From Enterococcus raffinosus (GTDB taxonomy: Bacteria > Bacillota > Bacilli > Lactobacillales > Enterococcaceae): a stretch of 64,000 bases of DNA. Numbering within the stretch: position 1 is the stretch's first letter; each line of letters starts with the position of its first letter. Shown here one piece after another: positions 36,324 through 45,798 of the stretch. The stretch is from positions 219,794 to 283,793 of the forward strand of contig NZ_JAHLOS010000002.1 in assembly GCF_018917525.1 (NCBI RefSeq), given 5' to 3'. A model generated the notes under the pieces. The model was not told the origin of the DNA. It made no database searches and was given only the letters and a program-made list of their open reading frames with translations. A program made the position numbers and the translations under genes.

Positions 36324-37880
36324 TTATTCAGTCGGCTTTACTTCCGATAGCTGTTCGGCAAATTGCCACGTCTCGCCATTATCAGAAGAACGATACAGGC
36401 AAGCAAACATTTTCCCCTGATCGATCCCCGCCATTTTCAATAAATAAAATTTCGTTTCTAGTTGATTGGTACTGACCTGTGTCACCTCGTTGGGCGTTTG
36501 GAAAAGATCCAATCCACCGGTCTGATAATCCGCGGGAATTGTCACGACTGCTTCTTTGAAGGAACTGCCGCTATTATTAGTGTAGTATAGGTTCTCCCGA
36601 GTAGAAACAAAGCCCAGCGTCGGATTGACAAAGCTAACATTTTGAACCGGTTGATTAATGGTTGTCCCATTGCTTCTAGACCACGTTTTGCCAAAATCAT
36701 TCGTTTGGAAGATTTCTAATCCTTCCGAAGATACCTCTGGTGAAGCATTGGAATAAACCAGTACACCGCTGCCATCAGCGAAAAACTGCGCCTTGCGATA
36801 ACGAATCCTCTGAGCATTCTCTGAGACGAGAGATTTTTGCCATGTCTTCCCTTGATCGTGGGAAAATAAGAAAGACAACTCCTTTTCGTTATCGGAATAA
36901 ATAAACCAAGAAAAATCTGGCGCAATATTATAGGTTTTATCCATCCAATAGCCCAGCGGAATCTCGCCGCTAGTTAACAAATAGCTGCCAGAGCGCATCC
37001 ATTCTGGTTTCAATGGTACAAATGACCAAGCACTTCCGCTATCGGTCGTCATATATAGCTCATGGGTTTCATTATTCAAATCCAATTGATTGGCCTGATT
37101 CGTCCGTTTTTCTGGTGCCGTTCCCTGCTGGACTATCAAATCATCGCTCGAAAGTGGTGCAGCTTCGCTTGATGCTGTGGACTTCGCTGGTTCTGAATGA
37201 CCACCATAAAGATTTTGATGACGATTCAGTCCATCATACTTAAATACCCCGGCTGCTCCTAGAAAAAGCAGGCTGATCATCAGAAGCACCCATTTCTGAT
37301 TTACTTCCTGTGCTTTTGGAAAGGTCATTGGCAGTCGCTCGGGTTCTTCATTGACCACAAATAATTGAACGGTAGAAAAACCCAAAAACTCTTGATAATT
37401 GCCTAAATAGATCGTCGCGCCGTCGAAGGTCGTCGTTAATTCAATACATTCTATTTTTAATAGACGAATCACGGGCTTTCGCTTTTCTTCCGCTAAATAA
37501 TAGGCCTCCTGATCTTGATAGACGACCGGGTATTTCGCAGCTTTTTTCACCTGTCGTTCCAAAAATCGTTGGAACGAACGGCGCAGCTCGATTCCTTGAA
37601 TCACGTTTACAATGAAAAAGAGCACCACTGCGAGCACACTAAGCAGTCCCAGCACGAGGGAAAAATGATAAAATCCCCGTAACCAATAGCCGCTGTCGAT
37701 CGAGCGTACACGCATTTCTAACTGCTGATAGACAAAACTGCCGATTCCAAAAAAGAGCACACTTGCGCTTATTAAAAATAAAAAGGCAGACACCAGATTT
37801 TTTTGGCGATTCCTTCTTGCTCGATTGTATATCGGCTCCGCTGCAGAAAGCAATTCAATAATCAATAACTCCTGATCCAT
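36324..37880 (-). CDS. Membrane-anchored protein with sialidase-like (BNR) repeats
   Basis: This protein has 518 residues. Two hydrophobic segments near 27-50 and 70-92 and a third near 200-215 anchor it; the part between resembles a PH-like domain. The C-terminal 270 residues lie outside and carry several BNR/Asp-box-like turns: SHDQGKTWQ, NDFGKTWS, NNSGSSFK and SDNGETWQ. Such repeats build a beta-propeller, as in sialidases and Ycf48-like assembly factors, but no sialidase catalytic residues are evident. The function is unknown. It is transcribed alone. Confidence 0.65.
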   Translation of the reverse strand: MDQELLIIELLSAAEPIYNRARRNRQKNLVSAFLFLISASVLFFGIGSFVYQQLEMRVRSIDSGYWLRGFYHFSLVLGLLSVLAVVLFFIVNVIQGIELRRSFQRFLERQVKKAAKYPVVYQDQEAYYLAEEKRKPVIRLLKIECIELTTTFDGATIYLGNYQEFLGFSTVQLFVVNEEPERLPMTFPKAQEVNQKWVLLMISLLFLGAAGVFKYDGLNRHQNLYGGHSEPAKSTASSEAAPLSSDDLIVQQGTAPEKRTNQANQLDLNNETHELYMTTDSGSAWSFVPLKPEWMRSGSYLLTSGEIPLGYWMDKTYNIAPDFSWFIYSDNEKELSFLFSHDQGKTWQKSLVSENAQRIRYRKAQFFADGSGVLVYSNASPEVSSEGLEIFQTNDFGKTWSRSNGTTINQPVQNVSFVNPTLGFVSTRENLYYTNNSGSSFKEAVVTIPADYQTGGLDLFQTPNEVTQVSTNQLETKFYLLKMAGIDQGKMFACLYRSSDNGETWQFAEQLSEVKPTE

Positions 37881-37956
37881 AATCTCTCCTATCAGTAAAT
37901 TCTTTCATTTATTATCCGCCAAAAATCAACATATGGACAGCTTCTTTCAACGAATT

Positions 37957-37987
37957 TAAAAAAAGCCCTAGAGATTTCTCTCTAAGA
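37957..37987 (-). terminator. Terminator of TSUP gene
   Basis: CTTAGAGA and TCTCTAGG pair around GAAA on the minus strand, followed by a run of T. It overlaps the stop of the TSUP gene. Confidence 0.7.
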
Positions 37988-38872
37988 CTTCTTCAAACTC
38001 CCAGTAACCTCATGCATTCCCTTACGGATGTAAGTGAAGCCTGAGTAAAGCACTACTGCGATCACGACCCAGGTCAATACATTCATATTTAAGCCCGTAA
38101 CAAAACGCGTAGCAACAATCACTCCGATGATTCCGCCGATCGTAATGCCAAGGCTGACCTTACGTGAGTAATCACCTGATTTAATAAAGTTTGTTCCGGC
38201 AACTGGCATCAAACCAGCACAAGAGGCCATCATGATAGGAAAAGCAACTAATGGACTCAAGCCCAGCATATAAACCATCGCCATACATGGTGCGTATAAG
38301 CCAACACCAATTGTCATTAACGCACCTAAAATGAAGTTACCGACAATACCGATGATTAATTTAATCCCAGTCAAGCTGGTCAAATGATTGCCTGTTCCTA
38401 ATAAATCAAGTAGACCTAATTGCTTCAAAGCCATCAAGGCCGCAGTGATAATCAAGGCAATCCCCACATAAAACTGCACTTTTTTTTCAGGCAGCTTGCT
38501 GACGGTTTTTGAACCAACATACGAACCCACAATTGCCGCGAGAACTAATGAAAATAAGGTCAACGGTGCTACTTTGACAACTGTAATAAAAATAAATGCT
38601 TCAATAATGACTGGAACTGTGTGAGAAACGTTCAATGTTCCTGGCAATTGACGGTCATTGTCTAATTGCTTCGTCGTTTCCAACAGCATCGTCGTTGGCG
38701 CGAAGCTTCCGATCCCTAACGTATCCATCGCGTCAGTAATAAAACCAATCACACCAGAAACAAGGAAGTTTCCGCCGCCCCAGTTGCCACGTTCAGCAAT
38801 CAAATCGCGAACAAAATAAAAAAGATAATAAACCAATAGGACGCCTAACAGTCCCAACAAAATTTGTACCAT
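37982..38872 (-). CDS. TSUP (TauE/SafE) family permease
   Basis: This membrane protein of 296 residues has about eight hydrophobic segments and the two-fold repeated pattern of the TSUP family (GVIGFITDAMDTLGIGSFAPTT and GALMTIGVGLYAPCMAMVYMLG). Family members export sulfite, sulfoacetate or similar sulfur anions. The ATG is at 38870-38872 with AGGAGAG upstream. An FNR-like box at 38948 suggests control by oxygen or redox. The substrate is not known. Confidence 0.85.
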   Translation of the reverse strand: MVQILLGLLGVLLVYYLFYFVRDLIAERGNWGGGNFLVSGVIGFITDAMDTLGIGSFAPTTMLLETTKQLDNDRQLPGTLNVSHTVPVIIEAFIFITVVKVAPLTLFSLVLAAIVGSYVGSKTVSKLPEKKVQFYVGIALIITAALMALKQLGLLDLLGTGNHLTSLTGIKLIIGIVGNFILGALMTIGVGLYAPCMAMVYMLGLSPLVAFPIMMASCAGLMPVAGTNFIKSGDYSRKVSLGITIGGIIGVIVATRFVTGLNMNVLTWVVIAVVLYSGFTYIRKGMHEVTGSLKKS

Positions 38873-38947
38873 AATACTCTCCTTTAAATAAAATAATCAA
38901 TGAAAGCTCTTTTTCCTCTTAAGATAATACAACAATTCACAAGAATT

Positions 38948-38961
38948 TTGACTTAAATCAA
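38948..38961 (-). promoter_or_regulatory. FNR-like box before TSUP gene
   Basis: TTGACTTAAATCAA has the same TTGAC-N4-ATCAA form as the box before the metal ATPase operon and lies 76 bases upstream of the start. A looser dyad TTGATGATATTCGTCAA follows. Confidence 0.55.
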
Positions 38962-39052
38962 GTAATAGTTTGATGATATTCGTCAAATAAAGCAGCTAGG
39001 TTTCAATGAGTTTTAATAACGGATTGCTATCTTATAGCTGCGTTATGATTTC

Positions 39053-39087
39053 AAAAAAAATAACCCTCAATTACTTGAAGGTTATTC
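39053..39087 (-). terminator. Terminator of VOC-protein operon
   Basis: AATAACC and GGTTATT, with TCAA/TTGA inside, form a hairpin at the end of the VOC gene and are followed on the minus strand by a run of T. Confidence 0.75.
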
Positions 39088-39447
39088 ACTCAATACAAAA
39101 TAATTATTTTCAGGATCGGAGAAATTGAATAGACGCTTTCCGCCTTGCTCCATCATAGGATTTACATTCGGACTAAGTTTTTGCAACCGCTCATGATAGC
39201 TGTCTAAATCTGTTACCTTTAGCATCAATGAAGGAAAGTTATCGACTACCTCCGGTGACACCTCTTCAATAAAGCGGCGATCAAATAGAACCAGCTGGAC
39301 CGCTTCAAATAATTCTACCTTTACCTGTAGAGAGTCGTCCGGCATCGTTTGCTGCGAAACAATTTTCCCATCTAATCCTTCCTGCCAAAAAGCCGCGGCT
39401 CCCGCGACATCATTGACATACAACATGATCTCGATTGCCTTAAGCAT
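39082..39447 (-). CDS. VOC (glyoxalase/bleomycin-resistance) family protein
   Basis: This 121-residue protein has the paired beta-alpha-beta-beta-beta modules of the VOC superfamily, seen as MLYVNDVAGAAAFWQEGL and ENNYFVL at the C-terminal end of the second module (FNFSDPENNYF). Metal-binding residues are not certain. VOC proteins range from glyoxalases to drug-binding proteins; nothing indicates which. It overlaps the DUF1801 gene by eight bases and shares its operon. Confidence 0.78.
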   Translation of the reverse strand: MLKAIEIMLYVNDVAGAAAFWQEGLDGKIVSQQTMPDDSLQVKVELFEAVQLVLFDRRFIEEVSPEVVDNFPSLMLKVTDLDSYHERLQKLSPNVNPMMEQGGKRLFNFSDPENNYFVLSE

Positions 39448-39790
39448 TTTTCTCCACCACTTCCTTGAGACGAAAACGAACCATCTCTGTAATCAAATCC
39501 CGTGGCAGCTCTTTCGTATAGGGAATCTGTAAAGCTCCTTTTGAGGTTTTATAGTCCTTCAGCTGTTCCTCAAAAGCTGTCATCGCGCTAGGTGTCGGGT
39601 AAAAACCTAAATGCTTCTTCATGGCTCCAAAGTGAACCAAATTTTCCGTTAAGTAAAACGTCGGCATCCCGTAAGAGATTTTTTCAGTTGCTTCTGACGG
39701 AACCATTTCCTTGATAAGTTGGTAAATTTCTTTCAGCATTGGTTGCTGAGCTTTTTCAGCATCATGGATATATTCTTCAATCGGTGACAT
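39440..39790 (-). CDS. DUF1801 (YdhG-like) family protein
   Basis: This 116-residue soluble protein shows the DUF1801 pattern: PSATEKISYGMPTFYL-like SEATEKISYGMPTFYL, then FGAMKKHLGFYPTPSAM and the closing KGALQIPYTKELPRDLI. Bacillus YdhG was named an iron chaperone (frataxin-like), but for this branch that is unproven. It lies first in a two-gene unit with the VOC gene. Confidence 0.8.
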   Translation of the reverse strand: MSPIEEYIHDAEKAQQPMLKEIYQLIKEMVPSEATEKISYGMPTFYLTENLVHFGAMKKHLGFYPTPSAMTAFEEQLKDYKTSKGALQIPYTKELPRDLITEMVRFRLKEVVEKNA

Positions 39791-39853
39791 CGCTTCACGC
39801 CCTTTTTTCTTTTTAGTCTAGCGGAAATCATTGAAAAGGTATACAAACTTGCT

Positions 39854-40162
39854 TTACTCGTCCTTCAATAAATCGCCTAAAGAAAAGCCGTCGAAGGTCT
39901 CGCCATCATAGTATTTCAATAACTGCTCCGGTGTTAATAAGGAAGAAGTCATTTCTTCCTCTTTATCTTCAGCCTGGTTCAAGACCGCATATTCCTGATA
40001 TTGTTCTGCTAACTGGCGGTACATCGCCTTTTTCGAAGGTCCTTCCCCGGTAATAAAAGGCAGTTCCTTGATATGTCCGCGATAAAGCGGCAGATTCTCT
40101 ACCCATTCAATCGGCTGCTCCACAACGGTCAAATGAACGTCGTCAAAAATTTCTTCATACAT
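39854..40162 (-). CDS. Small acidic protein of unknown function
   Basis: This 102-residue acidic protein begins MYEEIFDDVHLTVVEQPIEW and ends LLTPEQLLKYYDGETFDGFSLGDLLKDE in pieces, with no signal peptide, membrane helix or motif I know. Its ATG overlaps the AraC-type gene's stop (TAATG), so it is translated by coupling with that regulator. Confidence 0.65.
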   Translation of the reverse strand: MYEEIFDDVHLTVVEQPIEWVENLPLYRGHIKELPFITGEGPSKKAMYRQLAEQYQEYAVLNQAEDKEEEMTSSLLTPEQLLKYYDGETFDGFSLGDLLKDE

Positions 40163-41115
40163 TAGTTTTCTTCCTTTCGCATTTTTCTGTACTGACGCGG
40201 TGTGACGCCTTCAACCTGCTTAAAGCGTTTATAGAAAAAAGCTTTATCCTTGTAGCCTAAGCGCTCTACGATCGCTTGAATGGTCAAATCTGTTTGTTCT
40301 AAATAGCTTTTACAGCGATCGATTCTTCTAAACAAAACAAGCTCAGTAAACGTGTGCCCCGTCTTTTCCTTCAACAGACTCGATAAATAATTCGGATGAA
40401 AGTGAAATTTTTGAGCAACCTCTTCTAAGGTGACTTGTTCTAAACGAGCATCGACATAGGTTAAAATTTCCTCTGTTAATTGTCCATTCGATACAAAATT
40501 GTCCTTTGCGATCAGCCGTTCGGGTGCTGCCTGGCTAATTTCCACGATCAAAAGAACAAACGCGGATTTGGTCACTTTATTGTTAAAGTAGGCCATCTTC
40601 ACCACTTGCTTCAAAAGTAACAGCGCGTAAAAATGCACATCCGTTACCTTCGCAAAGTCATAAATCAAAAAACGCGGAACATCGCTCAACTCAACACTCA
40701 AAGCTTCAACAAAAAAACGATAAAGCAGCGGCTCTTCAAAAAACTGTCCTAAAAGCGATTCCGTAAAGTAGCCTGCTTTAAAATAAAATGCAATGATTTC
40801 CGTCTCCAGATTGCCCTGATAAAACAGGGTCGTAGCTCCATTGGCGATGATCAATCCTCCAGTCTTCAACGCCTTTTCTGAACCATCAATCCTGACAGAC
40901 ACAGCTCCATTCATCACGTACAATATACGTATGAAACCAGTAGGAATCTCGATCCGCTCCTTTGTCTCCTTTGTTACAAAGGCCGCGATTTCCCGCTGCG
41001 AATTATCAGCAAAGCGTTGAACTTCATCACTCATTTGACCATCCTCAACTAAGTAACAATCCAATGTTTTCAGAAATTGATAGAAGCTGGCATACTGCGC
41101 CTTCGTAACATCCAT
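40162..41115 (-). CDS. AraC family transcriptional regulator
   Basis: This regulator has about 317 residues. The N-terminal cupin-like part (about 40-110) may bind a ligand. The C-terminal AraC domain has two HTH units, TLEEVAQKFHFHPNYLSSLLK and IQAIVERLGYKDKAFFYKRFK, then GVTPRQYRK. I start at the ATG at 41113-41115, close after AAGGTGGGAT; the earlier TTG lacks a site. It is followed by an overlapping small gene. Targets are unknown. Confidence 0.85.
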   Translation of the reverse strand: MDVTKAQYASFYQFLKTLDCYLVEDGQMSDEVQRFADNSQREIAAFVTKETKERIEIPTGFIRILYVMNGAVSVRIDGSEKALKTGGLIIANGATTLFYQGNLETEIIAFYFKAGYFTESLLGQFFEEPLLYRFFVEALSVELSDVPRFLIYDFAKVTDVHFYALLLLKQVVKMAYFNNKVTKSAFVLLIVEISQAAPERLIAKDNFVSNGQLTEEILTYVDARLEQVTLEEVAQKFHFHPNYLSSLLKEKTGHTFTELVLFRRIDRCKSYLEQTDLTIQAIVERLGYKDKAFFYKRFKQVEGVTPRQYRKMRKEEN

Positions 41116-41281
41116 TTTATCCCACCTTAGAATCAAACACTTTCTTCTTTATCTACACTATTTTAAATAAGGCTCAATAAGCATATAATTTCTTTATTGA
41201 TTGTACCATGTTTAGGTATTTTAAACATTTGATTCAAACACTTTCCGCTGTTAGACGGATTAAAAACAAGGAGGATGTACA

Positions 41282-42094
41282 ATGAAAATTGGTTTTATCG
41301 GTGCCGGCAATATGGCATCTGCAATTGTTGAAGGAATGGTCCAAAAAGGCTTTAGCAAACCAGAAAACATTTACTTATATGATATCGCAACAGAGAAAGT
41401 TCAAGCATTCGCCGAAAAAATCGGCACTCATGCACTTAGTGATCCGCAAGAAGTTATCAAAACAGTCGACACCTTAATTTTAGCGGTCAAACCAAATGTT
41501 ATTAAGGGAGTCTTATTAGAGGCAAAAGACGCAATCCTGCAAAATGATCCATTGATCGTCTCTATTGCTGCTGGAACAAGTACCGAAGCGATTTATGAGG
41601 TATTTGAAACGGATCAACCGATTCGAATTGTACGTGTCATGCCGAATATGAATGCGATGGTCGGTGAAGGCGCAGCGGCTGTTTGCGGAAATCCAAGTGC
41701 CACAAAAGAAGACGTCGCAACGATCATTGACCTATTTAATGCAGTCGGCAAAGCATGGCCGTTAGAAGAAAAATATTTTTCCATCTTTACAGCCATCGCT
41801 GGCAGTTCACCAGCTTACACCTTCCTATTTATTGATTCGATTGCTCGTGCAGCAGTGAAAAATGGCTTGCCAAAAAATATCGCGTTAGAAATGGCAACCC
41901 AAGCAGTTCTAGGCAGCGCCGAAACCTTGGCCTACAGTAAAGAAAATCCATGGGAGCTGATCGATCGCGTAAGCTCGCCAGGCGGAACAACCGTCGCTGG
42001 AATCGTTGAACTAGAAGACAACGCCTTTATCTCAACAATGATTAAGGGAATCGATGCTACGATTCGTAAAGATGAAGAATTAGGAAAGAAGTAA
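41282..42094 (+). CDS. proC: Pyrroline-5-carboxylate reductase
   Basis: This is the last enzyme of proline synthesis, reducing pyrroline-5-carboxylate with NAD(P)H. The 270 residues are complete: KIGFIGAGNMASAIVEG nucleotide site, ILAVKP, VMPNMNAMVGEGA and the substrate-site stretch GSSPAYTFLFID and RVSSPGGTTVAGI. The ATG follows AAGGAGGATGTACA. It is transcribed alone, with a strong terminator. Confidence 0.95.
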   Translation: MKIGFIGAGNMASAIVEGMVQKGFSKPENIYLYDIATEKVQAFAEKIGTHALSDPQEVIKTVDTLILAVKPNVIKGVLLEAKDAILQNDPLIVSIAAGTSTEAIYEVFETDQPIRIVRVMPNMNAMVGEGAAAVCGNPSATKEDVATIIDLFNAVGKAWPLEEKYFSIFTAIAGSSPAYTFLFIDSIARAAVKNGLPKNIALEMATQAVLGSAETLAYSKENPWELIDRVSSPGGTTVAGIVELEDNAFISTMIKGIDATIRKDEELGKK

Positions 42095-42099
42095 ACTAA

Positions 42100-42144
42100 A
42101 AACAGGTGTCTCTCTCAAAAACTTGAGAAAGACACCTGTTTTGT
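42100..42144. terminator. Bidirectional terminator of proC and lpd
   Basis: AACAGGTGTC and GACACCTGTT pair, with CTCAA/TTGAG inside, between two converging genes; it is followed by TTTTGTTT on the plus side. Confidence 0.85.
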
Positions 42145-42168
42145 TTATCCTCTGAGGAATCACCTTTT

Positions 42169-43560
42169 TTACATATGAATCGGCATTCCCAGCCCGACTT
42201 CGCAGGCGTCCATCACCATTTCAGATAGTGTCGGATGCCCATGAATCGTCAGTGAAATATCTTCCAAGGTTAAATAAGATTCAATCGCTAAGGTGATCTC
42301 AGCCACTAGATCACTGGCATTGACACCGACGATCTGAGCACCTAAAATTAATTCTGTTTCGGCTTCAAAGACCAAGCGGACAAAGCCTTCCGTCGCATTC
42401 AGCGACAGCGCCCGGCCATTTGCCTGCATCGGGAAACTCGCTGTCTTGGCTTTGATTCCTTCCGCTTTTGCTTCAGCTAACGTGTATCCCACCGTCGCTA
42501 CTTCAGGATCAGTGAAGCAGATCGCTGGAATCGCGCGATAATCTTTGGCGACATTTTTCCCGCCAATTACTTCTGCCGCAACCTTTGCTTCATAACTGGC
42601 TTTATGGGCAAGCGCTAAACCCTCAACAATATCTCCGATGGCAAAAATATTTTTTTGCGACGTTCGATATTTTTCATCCACCTTGACCAGATTTCTTTCC
42701 GTCAACTTGACTCCGGCCTTTTCCAAACCCAAGTTCTCGGTATTCGGTCTGCGGCCAACTGTTACCATCACGTAGTCTGCTTCGATCGTTTGTGTTTTGC
42801 CTTTGACTTCAAACTCAACTGCCACACCATTTGCCGTTTCAACAGCTTTTTTGGCTTTCGCATTTGTACAGACTTCTACGCCATTTTGTTTGAAACGCTT
42901 CGCCACTAACTCAGAAATATCACTTTCAAAATTCGGTACAATATTCGGACTGCCTTCAATGATCGTGACTTCCGAGCCCAGATTGCGATAGGCGCCGCCA
43001 AGCTCCGATCCGACGATCCCGCCGCCGATAATGATCAGTTTCTTCGGAATCTCTTTTAGGTTCAATCCGCCAGTGGAATCCAGCACCCGACCGGCAAACG
43101 TAAAGCCGGGAATTTCGATTGGACGACTACCAGTTGCCACGATGGCGTGTTTGAATTCCAGTTTTTCTTCACCATTTTTCGTTGTGATCGTCATGCTCTG
43201 CGGTCCGGTAAACTTGGCCCGACCCATGATCACATCGGCACCATTTTTCTTTAAGAGCATACCAACGCCAGAGGTCAGTGTTTTCACGACCTGCTGATCC
43301 TTCCACTGCTGCGTCTTCGTAAAGTCCAGCTGCGCTTCCTTGACACTCAAGCCTAGAAAATCAGAATGCTGCGCTTCCTGATAGCGATGGCCTGCGGTGA
43401 TCAATGCTTTGGATGGTATACATCCGACATTCAAACACACACCGCCAATATGCTCTGCTTCTACTACCGTCACCTTTTGTCCTAATTGCGCTGCACGAAT
43501 GGCTGCGACATAACCGCCAGGCCCGGCGCCAATTACGACTGTATCTGTCTTTTTCGTCAT
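42169..43560 (-). CDS. lpdA: Dihydrolipoamide dehydrogenase (E3)
   Basis: This FAD enzyme re-oxidises the dihydrolipoyl arm of the E2 subunit and reduces NAD. The 463 residues include the FAD site VVIGAGPGGYVAAIRAAQLG, the redox disulfide GGVCLNVGCIPSK, the NAD site IIGGGIVGSELG and the C-terminal His-Glu pair in HGHPTLSEMV. It is the last gene of the five-gene acetoin-dehydrogenase-type operon, 12 bases after E2. Confidence 0.95.
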   Translation of the reverse strand: MTKKTDTVVIGAGPGGYVAAIRAAQLGQKVTVVEAEHIGGVCLNVGCIPSKALITAGHRYQEAQHSDFLGLSVKEAQLDFTKTQQWKDQQVVKTLTSGVGMLLKKNGADVIMGRAKFTGPQSMTITTKNGEEKLEFKHAIVATGSRPIEIPGFTFAGRVLDSTGGLNLKEIPKKLIIIGGGIVGSELGGAYRNLGSEVTIIEGSPNIVPNFESDISELVAKRFKQNGVEVCTNAKAKKAVETANGVAVEFEVKGKTQTIEADYVMVTVGRRPNTENLGLEKAGVKLTERNLVKVDEKYRTSQKNIFAIGDIVEGLALAHKASYEAKVAAEVIGGKNVAKDYRAIPAICFTDPEVATVGYTLAEAKAEGIKAKTASFPMQANGRALSLNATEGFVRLVFEAETELILGAQIVGVNASDLVAEITLAIESYLTLEDISLTIHGHPTLSEMVMDACEVGLGMPIHM

Positions 43561-43572
43561 AGTCAGCCCCCT

Positions 43573-44787
43573 CTACAGCAACAAGCTCATTGGATTTTCC
43601 AACAGGTCAACGATCATACTTAAGAATGCTGCAGCAGGAGCGCCATCAGCTACTCGATGATCAAAGGATAAGCATAAATTCAAAGCCGTGACTGTCGCAA
43701 CTGACGGTCCTTCTGACGTATTTTTAACGATCAGTTTATCGTAGCTTCCGCCAACACCTAAAATCGCCACTTCTGGCAAGTTGATGATTGGGTTAAAGGT
43801 TTGCACCTTACTGCGGCCTAACGAACTGATCGTAAAGGTCCCACCGCTCATTTCCGCTGGCATCAATTGTCCTTCACGAGCTTTCTTCGTTACAGCCTTG
43901 ACCGCTGCCGTCAGATCGCTCAAGCCCATTTGACTGGCTTGCTCTACGACCGGCACTACTAATCCTGCGTCCACAGCCACTGCAACGCCCAGATTGACCT
44001 GATCAAATTGTTTGATCCCGTCCTCATAGGCATGAGCATTGAATTCAGGATATGCTTTCAATGCGACCATCGCCGCTTTTGCGATGATCTCTAAGAAGGA
44101 TAGTCGTTGATCGGTACGTTCTTCTACCATTGGCAATAATTGCTTCCGTAGTTCGATTACTTTAGTCAAATCAACTTCGGCGTTCATCGTGACATGCGGG
44201 ATCGTCTGCTTGCTCTCTGACATCTTGTCTGCAATGGCTTTACGCATCCCGCTCCAAGGAATCAATTCCCCTTCTGTCACTGCTGCTTTTGGTGTTGCAG
44301 CTGTCGTTGGTTCTTGATATTCCTTCACGTCCATTGCTTGAATTCGGCCTTTCGGACCAGACCCCTGAACCTTTTTCAAATCAATGCCCTTTTCTCTGGC
44401 AATCCGACGCGCTGCCGGTGTTGCCCGAACCTTAGTCGTTGCAACGACTGTTTCATTTACTGGTTCTGCCACCGCTTCGACAGCCTTTTCAGGTTCTTCA
44501 ACTGCCGCTTCAGCTTCACCGCTGGGCATTTCTGCGGGAACGTCTTCCCCGGCTTCACCGATGTAGGCGATCACGGAGTTCACTGGTGCGCTCTCCCCGT
44601 CGCCGATATATTTTTTGAGTAAAATTCCTTCATCATAGGCTTCCACTTCGATCGCGATTTTATCGGTCATCACTTCAAAAATCGCTTCCCCGATCTCCAC
44701 GGAATCGCCTTCATTTTTCAGCCACGTCGTGATCGTTCCGACATCCATCGTGGAACTTAACTTCGGCATCAATACTTCATTCGCCAT
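43573..44787 (-). CDS. acoC: Dihydrolipoyl acyltransferase (E2)
   Basis: This core subunit has 404 residues. A lipoyl domain comes first (about 1-77, lipoyl Lys in MTDKIAIEVEA), then an Ala/Glu/Pro linker, the E1/E3-binding domain (about 122-158, ATPAARRIAREKGIDL) and the catalytic domain (about 178-404) with the HxxxDG motif in DHRVADGAPAAAF. One lipoyl domain only. It may acetylate coenzyme A from acetoin or pyruvate. Assignment to acetoin rests on the E1 subunits. Confidence 0.9.
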   Translation of the reverse strand: MANEVLMPKLSSTMDVGTITTWLKNEGDSVEIGEAIFEVMTDKIAIEVEAYDEGILLKKYIGDGESAPVNSVIAYIGEAGEDVPAEMPSGEAEAAVEEPEKAVEAVAEPVNETVVATTKVRATPAARRIAREKGIDLKKVQGSGPKGRIQAMDVKEYQEPTTAATPKAAVTEGELIPWSGMRKAIADKMSESKQTIPHVTMNAEVDLTKVIELRKQLLPMVEERTDQRLSFLEIIAKAAMVALKAYPEFNAHAYEDGIKQFDQVNLGVAVAVDAGLVVPVVEQASQMGLSDLTAAVKAVTKKAREGQLMPAEMSGGTFTISSLGRSKVQTFNPIINLPEVAILGVGGSYDKLIVKNTSEGPSVATVTALNLCLSFDHRVADGAPAAAFLSMIVDLLENPMSLLL

Positions 44788-44799
44788 TTTTTCGCCCCC

Positions 44800-45777
44800 C
44801 TATGCCATTAATCCACGACAAGCGTCAACAATATCTTCTACTTGCGGTACTGCTTTTTTCTCAAGCTCTGGATGATACGGCATCGGAATTTCTTTGCCGG
44901 CTAAACGAATGATCGGCGCATCTAAGAAATCAAAACACTCTTCTTCTGCGATTACACTGGCTAATTCCGCACTGAACCCACTGCGCTTCACTGCTTCCGT
45001 CACCACGACCGCTTTCCCAGTTTTAACTACAGAGTCAATGATCGTTTGCTTATCTAACGGCACCAAGGTCCGTGGATCAACGACTTCGATTTGAATGCCT
45101 TCTTCTGCTAAAATATCGGCAGCTTCCAAGGCTTTATGCACCATGATGCCTGTTGCCACAACGGAAATATCGGAGCCTTCACGTTTAATGTCCGCTACAC
45201 CGATTGGAATCGTGTATTTGCCTTCCGGTACATCAGAACTCGTTCGGTAGCACAGCTTATGTTCATAGAACATCACCGGATTATTGTCTTCGATCGCCGC
45301 ATGCAATAAACCCTTCGCGTCATAGGCAGTCGCTGGTTGAATGACCTTTAACCCCGGTACATGCGCTGTCCAGTTTTCCAAGCTTTGCGAGTGCTGCGCG
45401 GCCGCACCTGTTCCTGAACCGCCAGGCGTACGCATCACTAGTGGAATCCGAGCTTTTCCGCCATACATGTAACGAATCTTTGCCGCCTGATTAACGATCT
45501 GATCCAAGGCGATCGTAATAAAATCTGAAAACTGAATCTCAAAAATCGGACGCATCCCTGTCATCGCTGAACCAACGGCCGCACCTGCGATCACTGATTC
45601 AGAGATTGGTGTCGAACGTACCCGTTCCTCACCAAATTCTTCCACCATGCCGCGGCTCACACCGAAAGCGCCACCATAAACGCCGATGTCTTCGCCTAAC
45701 ATGAAAATATCTTGATCTTCCCGCATCGCTTCAGACATTGCTTCTCTGACTGCTTCCGCGTAAGTGATTTCTCTCAT
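44800..45777 (-). CDS. acoB: Acetoin/2-oxoacid dehydrogenase E1 beta
   Basis: This 325-residue subunit forms the thiamine-diphosphate enzyme with E1 alpha. Typical stretches are [37 protein letters not shown] and [17 protein letters not shown], close to acetoin dehydrogenase AcoB. It sits 22 bases after E1 alpha with AGGAGGAGC before the start. Confidence 0.9.
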   Translation of the reverse strand: MREITYAEAVREAMSEAMREDQDIFMLGEDIGVYGGAFGVSRGMVEEFGEERVRSTPISESVIAGAAVGSAMTGMRPIFEIQFSDFITIALDQIVNQAAKIRYMYGGKARIPLVMRTPGGSGTGAAAQHSQSLENWTAHVPGLKVIQPATAYDAKGLLHAAIEDNNPVMFYEHKLCYRTSSDVPEGKYTIPIGVADIKREGSDISVVATGIMVHKALEAADILAEEGIQIEVVDPRTLVPLDKQTIIDSVVKTGKAVVVTEAVKRSGFSAELASVIAEEECFDFLDAPIIRLAGKEIPMPYHPELEKKAVPQVEDIVDACRGLMA

Positions 45778-45798
45778 CTTTTGCTCCTCCTATTTCCT

